Positions 16,815 to 25,153 of a DNA stretch of 64,000 bases are shown piece by piece. The stretch spans positions 434,001 to 498,000 of the forward strand of contig JAZKFZ010000001.1 in the NCBI GenBank assembly GCA_040386155.1. The letters are read 5' to 3'. The stretch is from M0103 sp040386155 (GTDB lineage Bacteria; Bacteroidota; Bacteroidia; Flavobacteriales_D; Crocinitomicaceae). The position numbers were made by a program, and so were the translations under genes. Within the stretch, counting starts at the first letter, position 1, and each line of letters starts with the position of its first letter. Under the pieces are notes generated by a model. The model saw only the letters and a program-made list of their open reading frames with translations, was not told where the DNA came from and ran no database searches.

Positions 16815-19310
16815 ATGAAATTTTGTAAGTATGCTTTCTTTCTATGTATCGTGTGCTTTTCGCAATTCTCTTTTGCGCAACAAAAATTAAGTGGGATCAT
16901 CACGGATGAACAAAACATTCCCATTCCTAACGCAAAAATTTATATAAAAAATGATGCAGATCAGCGAACTGAAGCTGACGCCAAAGGGTATTATGAAATG
17001 TTTTTATTACCGGGTGAGTATTACATCATTTATACGACCACTGGCTACCAAGATCGTGAAATTTATATTGGAATGTATGAAGTTGATATCATTCGCGATG
17101 TGCAATTATTCCCCATTTCAATCAATACCTTTGAGGAAGTTGAGGTTTCCGTGAAAAAAACAAACCCAGGTCGAGACATTATGCTGGAAGTGGTAAAGAT
17201 TAGAGATAAAATTAATCCGTGGAACTATCCTCATGCTACCGATGTGTACATTCGTGCTACTGAAAAATTGGATTTTAAAGAAGTTAAAAACGATAAGGGA
17301 AAGAAGAATGATGACAAAATAGAAGATCCCGGTGGCATTGAAGATCCATTTGCTGAAGAAAGAAAAAAGAACGATTTGATAGCGAACGGAATGAACCTAG
17401 TGGAAGTGCAGATGAATCGCTATTTTGCTCCGCCAGGAAAAGTGAAGGAAATTCGTAATGGATACGAAAAAAGGGGTGATGACCGCAATTTGTATTATAC
17501 AACTACCGTTAAATCGAACTTTAACTTCTTCCAAAACCTCTTACATCTTGACGACTTACATCAAACTCCGGTAAGTTCTCCTATTTCTGGTCCAGGGATA
17601 TTATCCTATAAATATCGCCTCGAAAAACAATACGAAGAAAACGGACGAAAAATTTCAAAAATTAAAATCATTCCTCGAATGAGCTCCACCAGTACATTGG
17701 AAGGATACATCTATGTAATCGATTCATTGTGGTTAGTGCAGAAATTAGAACTAACAATGAACAAAGGAAATTTGCTCATTTACGATTATTTTACCATCAT
17801 TCAAGAATTTGATCACCCTGGAGATACTATGTGTGTACTCAAAAATCAAACATTGGAATATGGGGTGAAATACAGTAAAGAAACTTCCAAAGCGTCTACA
17901 ATTGCTACATTTTCTAATTATAACTTTAATCCCGAATTCACTCGAAAATTCTTCAATAGTGAAGTAGCAGTGACTGAACAAGAGGCGTATGACAAGGATA
18001 CTTCGTATTGGGCAGGTAAACGTCAAATCGAATTGACCGAAGAGGAGAGAAAGTACATACAAGTGAAAGATAGTATCGAAAATTGGCAAAACAGGAAGGA
18101 GTATTTGGATTCTATCGATGCTAATTTCAATAAGGTGACTTTTTTAAAAGTACTCTGGTTTGGTATTGATCATCGAGATCGAGCGAAAAAGCAACAATGG
18201 ACCATCAACTCTATTGCAGGCACCTTGCGTCCAGTGTATGTGGGTGGCCCACGTGTTGCGCCTGGCTTTTATTATTTCAAGAAATGGAAAGATGAACGGA
18301 CCTTAGACTCTTATACAGAAGTTTCGTATGGCTTTTTGAATAAAGATCCAAAAGGGCGCGGAAATATTCGCTATCGGTACGACCCCTTTCATTTTGGAAC
18401 TGTCAAACTTGCCTTCGAACATGAATTTGATGCCGTTAGAAGTTTTGATGCCATCACTCAGATCTACAAAAGAAATAATTTTATTGAAAAAACAGAACTT
18501 AGAATTGGGAACGACTTTGAGCTTTTCAATGGATTTTACACTGATGTAGATTTAGGCTTTTCGGAACGAAGAAGTTTGAAGGATTTTAAGTTTATGACCT
18601 GGTTGGATGGTATTTTACCCAATGATGAGCCGATGGAGTTCAATGACTATCAAGCCTTGATTGCTAATGTAACCATTTCATATACGCCGGGTCAAAAATA
18701 CATGAAGGAACCGTACCGCAAGGTGGTACTAGGATCCAAGTGGCCAACGTTCTATGCTTCTTACGAACGCGGTATCCCAAAGTTGTTTGGTAGTGATGTA
18801 AATCATGAATATGGTAGGGTAGGTATTCGACAAACGTTTAAAATAGGTACGCTGGGAACCTCCAGTTATCATATCACTGCCGCTAAATTTTTAAGTGCAA
18901 AAATTCTTTATCCTGCAGATTTTAGATACCAAAGAAGGTCAGAACCAATCTGGTTTTCAAACCCATTGAATTCATTTCAGGGCTTAGATTCTTCATTGCC
19001 ATCGAAAGATGTTTTTTATGAAGCACATTTTGTACATCACGATAACGGAGCTATTTTGAATAAAATTCCCTTTATGAAAAAAACAAGAATAGGTCTTGTG
19101 GTCGGTGCTGGGGCTCTTTATGTGAAGGAATTCAACTATTTTCATTACGAATTTTTGGCAGGATTGGAACGCAACTTCAAACTTTCCAAACGCCGACTTC
19201 GCATTGGAATCTATGGTATTTACAGTGATAGTAATCAGCTAAAAGATCGTATTACCGCTAAAATTTCCTTCAATATTCTAGATGATAGGAATATGAAATT
19301 TAATTTTTAG
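16815..19310 (+). CDS. DUF5686 outer-membrane protein with carboxypeptidase-regulatory-like domain
   Basis: 831 residues with signal peptide (MKFCKYAFFLCIVCFSQFSFAQ). Residues about 23-110 form a CarboxypepD_reg-like beta sandwich (KLSGIITDEQNIPIPNAKIYI, TTGYQDREIYIG), the domain also found at the N-terminus of TonB-dependent receptors. The rest matches DUF5686: VVKIRDKINPWNYPHATDVYIRATEKL, then long beta-strand-rich stretches ending in LKDRITAKISFNILDDRNMKFNF, likely a C-terminal 16-22 strand barrel. Function is unknown. There is no TonB-plug domain, so it is not a standard TonB receptor. A charged Lys/Asp/Glu-rich insertion at about 155-195 is unusual. Confidence 0.8.
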   Translation: MKFCKYAFFLCIVCFSQFSFAQQKLSGIITDEQNIPIPNAKIYIKNDADQRTEADAKGYYEMFLLPGEYYIIYTTTGYQDREIYIGMYEVDIIRDVQLFPISINTFEEVEVSVKKTNPGRDIMLEVVKIRDKINPWNYPHATDVYIRATEKLDFKEVKNDKGKKNDDKIEDPGGIEDPFAEERKKNDLIANGMNLVEVQMNRYFAPPGKVKEIRNGYEKRGDDRNLYYTTTVKSNFNFFQNLLHLDDLHQTPVSSPISGPGILSYKYRLEKQYEENGRKISKIKIIPRMSSTSTLEGYIYVIDSLWLVQKLELTMNKGNLLIYDYFTIIQEFDHPGDTMCVLKNQTLEYGVKYSKETSKASTIATFSNYNFNPEFTRKFFNSEVAVTEQEAYDKDTSYWAGKRQIELTEEERKYIQVKDSIENWQNRKEYLDSIDANFNKVTFLKVLWFGIDHRDRAKKQQWTINSIAGTLRPVYVGGPRVAPGFYYFKKWKDERTLDSYTEVSYGFLNKDPKGRGNIRYRYDPFHFGTVKLAFEHEFDAVRSFDAITQIYKRNNFIEKTELRIGNDFELFNGFYTDVDLGFSERRSLKDFKFMTWLDGILPNDEPMEFNDYQALIANVTISYTPGQKYMKEPYRKVVLGSKWPTFYASYERGIPKLFGSDVNHEYGRVGIRQTFKIGTLGTSSYHITAAKFLSAKILYPADFRYQRRSEPIWFSNPLNSFQGLDSSLPSKDVFYEAHFVHHDNGAILNKIPFMKKTRIGLVVGAGALYVKEFNYFHYEFLAGLERNFKLSKRRLRIGIYGIYSDSNQLKDRITAKISFNILDDRNMKFNF

Positions 19311-19364
19311 AGCGCTAGGGGTTCCTATTTTTTTCAAAAACACACCCTACAAACGGTAAATTAC

Positions 19365-19372
19365 TAATTTTG
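19365..19372 (+). promoter_or_regulatory. -7 box upstream of kbl
   Basis: TAATTTTG precedes the kbl start by 22 nt. No matching TTTG at the -33 position was seen. Confidence 0.4.
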
Positions 19373-19394
19373 CGGACACACAATTTTTTGAACC

Positions 19395-20585
19395 ATGTAC
19401 GGAAAAATGCAACAACATCTTCAAGCAGAATTGAAAGCGATCGAAGAAGCAGGAATTTATAAAAGAGAACGAATCATCACATCTCCACAGGGAGCAAAAG
19501 TGAAAGTAAGTTCGGGCGAAGAGGTAGTCATTATGTGTGCTAATAATTATTTAGGACTATCTTCTCATCCTGATGTAGTGCAAGCTGCTAAAGATACCTT
19601 GGATACGCATGGTTTTGGAATGTCATCCGTTCGGTTTATCTGTGGTACGCAAGATATTCATAAAGAATTAGAACAAAAAATTGCTGATTTCTACGGTACG
19701 GAAGATACCATTTTATACGCTGCTGCTTTCGATGCCAATGGAGGTGTTTTTGAACCTCTTTTCCTAGAAGAAGATGCCATTATTTCTGATGAATTGAATC
19801 ACGCTTCTATCATTGATGGCGTTCGCTTGAGTAAAGCTCAACGCTATCGCTACAAGCATTCTGACATGGCCGATTTGGAAGCGCAATTGATAAAAGCGCA
19901 AGCACAACGTTTTAGGGTAATTGTTACCGATGGTGTGTTCTCAATGGATGGCGATATTGCTAAAATGGATCAAATTTGTGATTTAGCAGATAAGTACGAT
20001 GCTTTAGTAATGACAGATGAATGTCACTCTGCCGGTTTTATTGGAAAGACAGGTCGTGGTGTTCCCGAATATTGCAATGTGATGGGTCGCGTTGACATCA
20101 TTACTGGAACCTTAGGAAAAGCTCTTGGAGGTGCAATGGGAGGGTATACCACTGGGCGAAAGGAAATTATTGATTTGCTACGTCAACGTTCTCGTCCCTA
20201 TTTATTCTCCAATTCACTTGCACCTTCTATTGTTGGAGCTGCCAATAAAGTGTTTGATATTTTAAGTTCGAATACTGAGTTGCGCGATAAGCTAGAAAGC
20301 AATACAAAGTATTTCAAAGACCAAATCATAGCGGCGGGATTCGATATTAAACCAGGTGATTCTCCAATTGTTCCAATTATGCTGTATGATGCAGCTTTGT
20401 CACAAAAATTTGCCGATGCTTTATTGAAAGAAGGCGTATATGCTATTGGATTCTTTTATCCTGTAGTGGCGAAAGGTCAAGCACGTATTCGAACCCAAAT
20501 TTCTGCAGCGCATACTATAGAAGATTTAGACAAGGCAATAGCTGCTTTCATAAAGGTTGGAAAATCGTTAGGGGTTATAGCTTAA
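19395..20585 (+). CDS. kbl: Glycine C-acetyltransferase (2-amino-3-ketobutyrate CoA ligase)
   Basis: A full-length 396-residue fold-type I PLP enzyme of the alpha-oxoamine synthase family. The PLP lysine is Lys242 (TGTLGKALGG) and the cofactor-stacking region DECHSAGFIG has Asp208 and His211. The N-terminus (YGKMQQHLQAELKAIEEAGIYKRERII) and the INSERT-free length fit Kbl rather than BioF or SPT. It cleaves 2-amino-3-ketobutyrate with CoA to glycine and acetyl-CoA in threonine degradation. Threonine dehydrogenase (tdh), the usual partner, is not in the window, and a role in serine/sphingolipid-type chemistry (serine palmitoyltransferase, common in Bacteroidota) is the main alternative. Confidence 0.85.
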   Translation: MYGKMQQHLQAELKAIEEAGIYKRERIITSPQGAKVKVSSGEEVVIMCANNYLGLSSHPDVVQAAKDTLDTHGFGMSSVRFICGTQDIHKELEQKIADFYGTEDTILYAAAFDANGGVFEPLFLEEDAIISDELNHASIIDGVRLSKAQRYRYKHSDMADLEAQLIKAQAQRFRVIVTDGVFSMDGDIAKMDQICDLADKYDALVMTDECHSAGFIGKTGRGVPEYCNVMGRVDIITGTLGKALGGAMGGYTTGRKEIIDLLRQRSRPYLFSNSLAPSIVGAANKVFDILSSNTELRDKLESNTKYFKDQIIAAGFDIKPGDSPIVPIMLYDAALSQKFADALLKEGVYAIGFFYPVVAKGQARIRTQISAAHTIEDLDKAIAAFIKVGKSLGVIA

Positions 20586-20605
20586 CGTTATTTGGGAAAA
20601 TAGAA

Positions 20606-20636
20606 TTTGTGCGAGGTTTCAAATTAACTATATTTG
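20606..20636 (+). promoter_or_regulatory. Strong promoter before the carbon cluster
   Basis: TTTG at 20606-20609, exactly 19 nt, then TATATTTG at 20629-20636: the best match to the Bacteroidota consensus in this window. Transcription would start near 20642, almost at the first usable codons of the small protein gene. Confidence 0.7.
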
Positions 20637-20639
20637 TTG

Positions 20640-20978
20640 GTGTTGAAAATTGATAAAACATACGCTTCTGGACTTTTGTTGGTATTTTTCTGGCAATTAT
20701 TAGTCTTGTTCTATTCCCCTTTTGTTGGAGCTACACCTCGCGCTACAATGAAAATTAGCAAGGTGAAAAGTGAGCAAACAATCAAAAAAATTCAATCAAT
20801 TGATGACAGAGTTGCCACTAGTGGTTTTTTTGTAGAAGAAGTGCTCGAAGAAGAATATCATGCACCTGAGCAATTTTATTATTTAATTCCTTTCGAATTT
20901 GAATTCCATTATGTCTTTCACTTGTTGATTGACTATCACGCTTTTGATAGTGTGCTTCTCCTCCCGCCCGAAAAATGA
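20640..20978 (+). CDS. Small hypothetical protein with one N-terminal membrane helix
   Basis: About 112 residues. There is no ATG upstream of the hydrophobic segment: the frame is closed by a TAA at 20625, and the only candidate starts are TTG or GTG codons at 20634-20643. The first of these lie inside the -7 box, so GTG at 20640 or TTG at 20643 is most likely (20640 is used here). One membrane helix or signal segment covers about residues 12-30, followed by a basic region and an acidic, aromatic C-terminal half (HAPEQFYYLIPFEFEFHYVF). I recognise no family. It lies 39 nt before the SulP gene and probably shares its transcript. Confidence 0.5.
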   Translation: MLKIDKTYASGLLLVFFWQLLVLFYSPFVGATPRATMKISKVKSEQTIKKIQSIDDRVATSGFFVEEVLEEEYHAPEQFYYLIPFEFEFHYVFHLLIDYHAFDSVLLLPPEK

Positions 20979-21017
20979 TGTAGTAATTCGTTTTATTTAC
21001 AAATCATTATTTTTTTC

Positions 21018-22595
21018 ATGAAAACATTTTTTAAATATTGGAGGCAAGATTTGCCTGCAGGCTTAGTGGTGTTTCTTGTTGCTTTACCACTTTGTTTAGG
21101 AGTTGGTTTGGCTTCCACAAAAGTGGAAGGAGTTGCAGGAATGCCAAATTTATTTTCGGGTATCATCGCAGGAATTGTTGGCGGTATTATCGTAGGATCT
21201 TTGTCAGGATCTAAAATTGGCGTTGCAGGACCAGCGGCCGGATTGTTAACCATCGTTTCAGGTGCCATCGTTGGTATTGGAAGTTACGAAGGTTTTCTTT
21301 TGGCGGTTGTCATTTCTGGAATCATTCAATTAATTGCAGGATTTGTTGGGGCAGGAATTATTGGAAATTATTTCCCATCATCCGTCATCAAAGGAATGCT
21401 TGCCGCCATTGGGATCACCTTAATTTTAAAGGAAATTCCACATGCCATTGGTTACGATGCCGACTTTATGGGCGATGAAGCATTTTTTGAAGAAGGTAGA
21501 AATACATTCTCAAGTATACTTCGAGCACTTGGGGCTTTGCAGCCTGGTGCGGTAATTATTAGCGCTGTTTCACTATTGGTGTTGGTACTTTTCGATCGAC
21601 CTTTCATGAAGAAAATAGCACTTTTCAAGATTGTACCGGGCGCCTTGTTTGTGGTTGTGCTTGGAATCGTTTTAAATGGATTCTTTATGGGTTCATTTTC
21701 AAGCCTAGCTCTGCGAGGCGATCATTTAGTAGTATTACCTATTGCTGAATCTTTGCAGCAATTCACTTCCTTTTTTACTTTGCCAGATTTTTCTTTTATC
21801 AGTAACCCAAAGGTTTGGATAGCAGCATTCACCATCGCTTTGGTGGGGAGTTTAGAAACTTTGCTAAGTGTAGAAGCGACCGATAAAATTCAAGAAGATA
21901 AAGAACGCACGCCAACCAATCGCGAGTTAAAGGCGCAAGGAGTAGGAAATATTTTGTCTGGTATGATTGGCGGATTGCCTGTCACACAGGTAATTGTGAG
22001 AAGTTCTGCAAATGTGAACGCTGGAGGTAAATCGCAACTAGCAACTGTTTTTCATGGGATCTTGTTATTGCTTTGTGTTTTATTAATTCCGGGCTTGTTA
22101 AACCTTATTCCCCTGGCTTCATTGGCTGCCATTTTATTGATGGTGGGGTACAAATTGTCGAAAATCTCCTTGTATAAATCAATGTACAAATTAGGATTGG
22201 AGCAATTTCTTCCATTTACCACAACAGTAGTTGCGGTATTATTCACTGATTTACTTCGTGGAATTGGAATTGGAATGTTGGTGGCTATTTTCTATATTTT
22301 AAAGAAGAATTTCAAAAACAATTTCAAAACAGAAACCAAAAATTCAGCAAATGGCGAGCAATTGTACATTAACCTGAGTGAAGAGGTGACATTTTTGAAT
22401 AAAGCAGGTATTTCATCATTTTTAGATGCCGTACCGCCAAGTACAAATGTGGTAATTGACGGCTCCAATTGTCAAAGAATTGACTATGATGTCTTGGAAA
22501 TTATTCAAGATTTCGTGCAATTTTCATCGCACGAGCGAAATATCAAGGTGGAAACAATTAACATTCCATCAATTCAAATTTTAAATAAGCATTAA
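21018..22595 (+). CDS. SulP-family anion transporter, probable bicarbonate carrier
   Basis: 525 residues: about 12-14 membrane segments followed by a C-terminal STAS domain (about 445-525, VVIDGSNCQRIDYDVLEIIQDF). SulP hallmarks are DLPAGLVVFLVALPLCLGVGLAS, SGSKIGVAGPAAGL and the GSLETLLSVEATDKI block followed by NRELKAQGVGNILSGMIGGLPVTQVIVRSSANVNAG. SulP proteins carry sulfate, bicarbonate or other anions. A beta-carbonic anhydrase gene starts 10 nt downstream, and SulP next to a carbonic anhydrase is a recognised bicarbonate-uptake arrangement (BicA-like). So bicarbonate is the preferred inference; sulfate cannot be excluded because no sulfate-assimilation gene is near. Confidence 0.88.
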   Translation: MKTFFKYWRQDLPAGLVVFLVALPLCLGVGLASTKVEGVAGMPNLFSGIIAGIVGGIIVGSLSGSKIGVAGPAAGLLTIVSGAIVGIGSYEGFLLAVVISGIIQLIAGFVGAGIIGNYFPSSVIKGMLAAIGITLILKEIPHAIGYDADFMGDEAFFEEGRNTFSSILRALGALQPGAVIISAVSLLVLVLFDRPFMKKIALFKIVPGALFVVVLGIVLNGFFMGSFSSLALRGDHLVVLPIAESLQQFTSFFTLPDFSFISNPKVWIAAFTIALVGSLETLLSVEATDKIQEDKERTPTNRELKAQGVGNILSGMIGGLPVTQVIVRSSANVNAGGKSQLATVFHGILLLLCVLLIPGLLNLIPLASLAAILLMVGYKLSKISLYKSMYKLGLEQFLPFTTTVVAVLFTDLLRGIGIGMLVAIFYILKKNFKNNFKTETKNSANGEQLYINLSEEVTFLNKAGISSFLDAVPPSTNVVIDGSNCQRIDYDVLEIIQDFVQFSSHERNIKVETINIPSIQILNKH

Positions 22596-22605
22596 TTTTA
22601 GCAGT

Positions 22606-23241
22606 ATGTCAGAATATTATAAAGGTCTTTTAGATAAAAACAAAGCATGGGTCCAGGAACACATTGAGCGTGATCCTGAATTTTTTGAAAGAATGGCTGG
22701 TGGACAAGAACCTCCTATTTTGTGGATTGGATGTTCAGATAGCCGAGTACCAGCAAATGAGTTAATTGGCGCCATGCCTGGAGAAGTTTTTGTTCATCGA
22801 AATATTGCCAACATGGTGGTGCATTCAGACATGAACATGCTAAGTGTACTCGATTATGCTGTCAACGTCTTAAAAGTTCAGTATGTTATTGTTTGTGGTC
22901 ATTACGGCTGTGGAGGTGTAAAAGCAGCAATGGGCACTGCTCAAATTGGATTGATAGATAACTGGATCCGTCATATTAAAGACGTTTATAAATATTACAA
23001 AGAAGAGTTAGATGCCGTAGAGGATGAAACGGAGCGCTTCAACCTTTTTGTGGAACTCAATGTGAAGACACAAGCCTTGGATTTAGCAAGAACATCAATT
23101 GTACAGAATGCTTGGGCGAATAAGCAAAAATTAACTGTGCATGGCTGGGTATATGGGGTGCATGATGGTATCATTCACGATCTTAATGTTACAATGGGTT
23201 GCAGCAATGATCTGGATGAAGCAGATAAATCAGGGTTTTAA
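22606..23241 (+). CDS. can: Beta-class carbonic anhydrase
   Basis: 211 residues, the normal length. Zinc ligands are Cys43, His99 and Cys102, with the Asp45/Arg47 dyad in WIGCSDSRVP and the VCGHYGCGG motif. It interconverts CO2 and bicarbonate in the cytoplasm. It lies 10 nt after the SulP gene, so transporter and enzyme are almost certainly one transcript: imported bicarbonate would be dehydrated or supplied to carboxylases. The segment before the ATG reads TAATTTTAGCAGT, a near -7 box 5 nt from the start, which could give a second internal promoter. Confidence 0.92.
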   Translation: MSEYYKGLLDKNKAWVQEHIERDPEFFERMAGGQEPPILWIGCSDSRVPANELIGAMPGEVFVHRNIANMVVHSDMNMLSVLDYAVNVLKVQYVIVCGHYGCGGVKAAMGTAQIGLIDNWIRHIKDVYKYYKEELDAVEDETERFNLFVELNVKTQALDLARTSIVQNAWANKQKLTVHGWVYGVHDGIIHDLNVTMGCSNDLDEADKSGF

Positions 23242-23263
23242 GTTTTTGTTTTTTTATTAGAGC

Positions 23264-23271
23264 TATCTTTG
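23264..23271 (+). promoter_or_regulatory. -7 box before the gamma carbonic anhydrase gene
   Basis: TATCTTTG lies 20 nt before the ATG. A TTTTTG stretch upstream (ending 23248) is only 15 nt away, which is short. Weak call. Confidence 0.35.
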
Positions 23272-23291
23272 AATAAAATTAGTATTCGAAG

Positions 23292-23816
23292 ATGGCTCTT
23301 ATTAAATCTTGCAGGGGTTTTGAACCTCAATTTGGAGAGGATTGTTGGTTTGCCGAAAATGCCACCATTGTCGGTGATGTTATCATGGGTAATCAATGCT
23401 CTGTTTGGTTCAACGCCGTTATTAGGGGAGATGTTAACTCCATTCGAATTGGCAATAGCGTAAATATTCAAGATGGCGCTGTCATCCACTGTACTTTTGA
23501 AAAAACCAAGGTCTTTTTAGGAAATAATGTTTCTGTCGGACACAATGCGCTTGTTCATGGATGCACAGTGGAAGACAATGTGCTTATTGGAATGGGTGCC
23601 ATCGTGATGGATAATTGCTATATCGAAGCGAATTGTATTATTGCTGCGGGGGCTGTTTTGCTTGAAAATACACGTGTAGAGTCATGGAGTGTATATGCAG
23701 GCGTTCCTGCTAAAAAGGTGAAAACCTTAAGTCCAGAATTATTTCAAGGTGAAGTACAACGCATCGCTACCAATTATTTGAAGTATGCTAGTTGGTTCAA
23801 GGAAGGAAATGAATGA
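23292..23816 (+). CDS. Gamma carbonic anhydrase-like hexapeptide-repeat protein
   Basis: 174 residues of left-handed beta-helix hexapeptide repeats, as in YrdA/PaaY/CaiE. The three zinc histidines of gamma carbonic anhydrases are present at His66 (AVIHC), His84 (SVGHN) and His89 (LVHG). The C-terminus carries YAGVPAKKVKTLSPE, usual in these proteins. Some homologues are active carbonic anhydrases and others are thioesterases or have no known reaction. The 50 nt to the beta-class gene and the SulP transporter upstream suggest a carbon-related role. The last 8 nt overlap the start of the globin gene, which implies translational coupling. Confidence 0.82.
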   Translation: MALIKSCRGFEPQFGEDCWFAENATIVGDVIMGNQCSVWFNAVIRGDVNSIRIGNSVNIQDGAVIHCTFEKTKVFLGNNVSVGHNALVHGCTVEDNVLIGMGAIVMDNCYIEANCIIAAGAVLLENTRVESWSVYAGVPAKKVKTLSPELFQGEVQRIATNYLKYASWFKEGNE

Positions 23817-24156
23817 TATCTCTACTTACGATGACTGTCAATTATTGATTGAGAAATTTTACGAAAAATTATTGATCAACAAAGAGATAAATCATTTTTT
23901 TGTTCACCTAAATTTGGAACATCACATTCCACATGTGGCCAGTTTTTGGGCATTTATATTGCTTGATCAAGCGGGGTATTCATCCAACATGATGAAGGCA
24001 CACCAAAATTTACAATTAAAAGGAAATGATTTTGATGTGTGGCTAGGGCTCTTCCATAGTACAATTGACGAACTTTTTCAAGGTGAAAAGGCCACCTTAG
24101 CAAAAGAACGTAGCCAACTAATTGCCATGACATTACGTCATAAGTTTGAAAGTTAA
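23809..24156 (+). CDS. Truncated hemoglobin (group III-like)
   Basis: 115 residues from the ATG at 23809, which overlaps the gamma carbonic anhydrase stop; longer frames add residues unlike the family. Family features: YDDCQLLIEKFYEKLLINKEINHFF at the start, HIPHVASFWAFILLD in the E-helix region, the likely proximal His in MMKAHQNLQLKGNDFDVWLGLFHSTIDELF, and a HKFES end. Group III globins bind heme and are thought to handle oxygen, NO or peroxide. Its tight linkage to the carbonic anhydrase-like gene is odd and could reflect shared redox or CO2/O2 physiology, but this is inference. Confidence 0.8.
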   Translation: MNDISTYDDCQLLIEKFYEKLLINKEINHFFVHLNLEHHIPHVASFWAFILLDQAGYSSNMMKAHQNLQLKGNDFDVWLGLFHSTIDELFQGEKATLAKERSQLIAMTLRHKFES

Positions 24157-24157
24157 T

Positions 24158-24189
24158 TTTGTAAAGAATAGGAATTTATCTTAACTTTG
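24158..24189 (+). promoter_or_regulatory. Promoter of the first INTSRSNIK paralog
   Basis: TTTG at 24158-24161, a 20-nt spacer and TAACTTTG at 24182-24189. The leader to the ATG at 24223 would be about 27 nt. Confidence 0.55.
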
Positions 24190-24222
24190 CTGAAGTCACC
24201 TTTTGACAAATAAACGCTATTT

Positions 24223-25140
24223 ATGAAACAACTTTATACTCTACTTCTTGTGCTTCTTGGTTTTTCGAAGTTAAGCACTGCACAACAAATTTGTATGGTA
24301 ACAGCAGATTTTGATGAAGGTACCAATTACATTGTTGCTTATTATGAGCCTTGGGATGCCTTATACGACAGTGTTTATATCTATAGAAAGACGGAAGGTC
24401 AAGCTTTGTACTATAAAATTGGTGCTAGATCAGTGAGTGGCGATTTATCGTTTTTTATTGATTCAAACGCCAATACAATTCAAGAAACGTATTACAAAAT
24501 TAGTTATTTAGACACCAATGGTGTTGAATCTCCTTTGTCACTATATCATAAACCAGTAGTGTTAGATTACACAGGCCCTTCTCCCGGAGGAACGTTAGTA
24601 TGGACATTGTATGAGATTGAAAATGAGGTAGATCAAACTTATATTTGGAGCTATGAGTTGTACAAGGATAATTTAGGTCTTGGCGATTTTTATTTGCAGA
24701 CCTATTGGCCAGGTGGACAAGCTGGAGCAGTTTCTTGGTATGACTATGATACCAATGCCCTTTTTGCACCAGTCATGCAGTATTACATGGAAACAAATTT
24801 CACAAGTTGCGCGATTACGTCAAGAGCAAATATCAATACTTCTCGTTCCAACATAAAAAATCAATTTTCAAATGATGTAGCTGCAGTTACTCCAATTGAA
24901 AAAGAAGATGTTTTGTTTTTGATACCTAATCCAATGTCCGATCAACTCAATGTGCTTTGTAACCAACAGTTTGTTGGAGAACATTTTTTAATCATTGACA
25001 GCTCTGGGAAAGTAGTTGTTGAGGGTGAGATTGACGATCAAAAAATGAACTTAAACTTGACTTCCATCGAAAAAGGTCAATACCTTTTTGTAGTTAGTAA
25101 AGGCAAAAAATCATACGCAAAACCATTTATTAAGCACTAA
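24223..25140 (+). CDS. Secreted T9SS protein, first of three tandem paralogs
   Basis: 305 residues: signal peptide (MKQLYTLLLVLLGFSKLSTAQ), a beta-rich body, and a type A sorting tail from about residue 230 (IPNPMSDQLNVLC to AKPFIKH). The body opens with QQICMVTADFDEGTNYIVAYYEP, then YDSVYIYRK, TLVWTLYEIENEVDQTYIWSYELYKDNLG, and the signature INTSRSNIKNQFSN at about 206-219. The two downstream genes carry all these blocks. I do not recognise the family; the early part resembles a fibronectin-III-like fold by strand pattern only. No catalytic motif is visible. Role unknown, presumably at the cell surface. Confidence 0.75.
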   Translation: MKQLYTLLLVLLGFSKLSTAQQICMVTADFDEGTNYIVAYYEPWDALYDSVYIYRKTEGQALYYKIGARSVSGDLSFFIDSNANTIQETYYKISYLDTNGVESPLSLYHKPVVLDYTGPSPGGTLVWTLYEIENEVDQTYIWSYELYKDNLGLGDFYLQTYWPGGQAGAVSWYDYDTNALFAPVMQYYMETNFTSCAITSRANINTSRSNIKNQFSNDVAAVTPIEKEDVLFLIPNPMSDQLNVLCNQQFVGEHFLIIDSSGKVVVEGEIDDQKMNLNLTSIEKGQYLFVVSKGKKSYAKPFIKH

Positions 25141-25153
25141 ATTACTACCCGCC

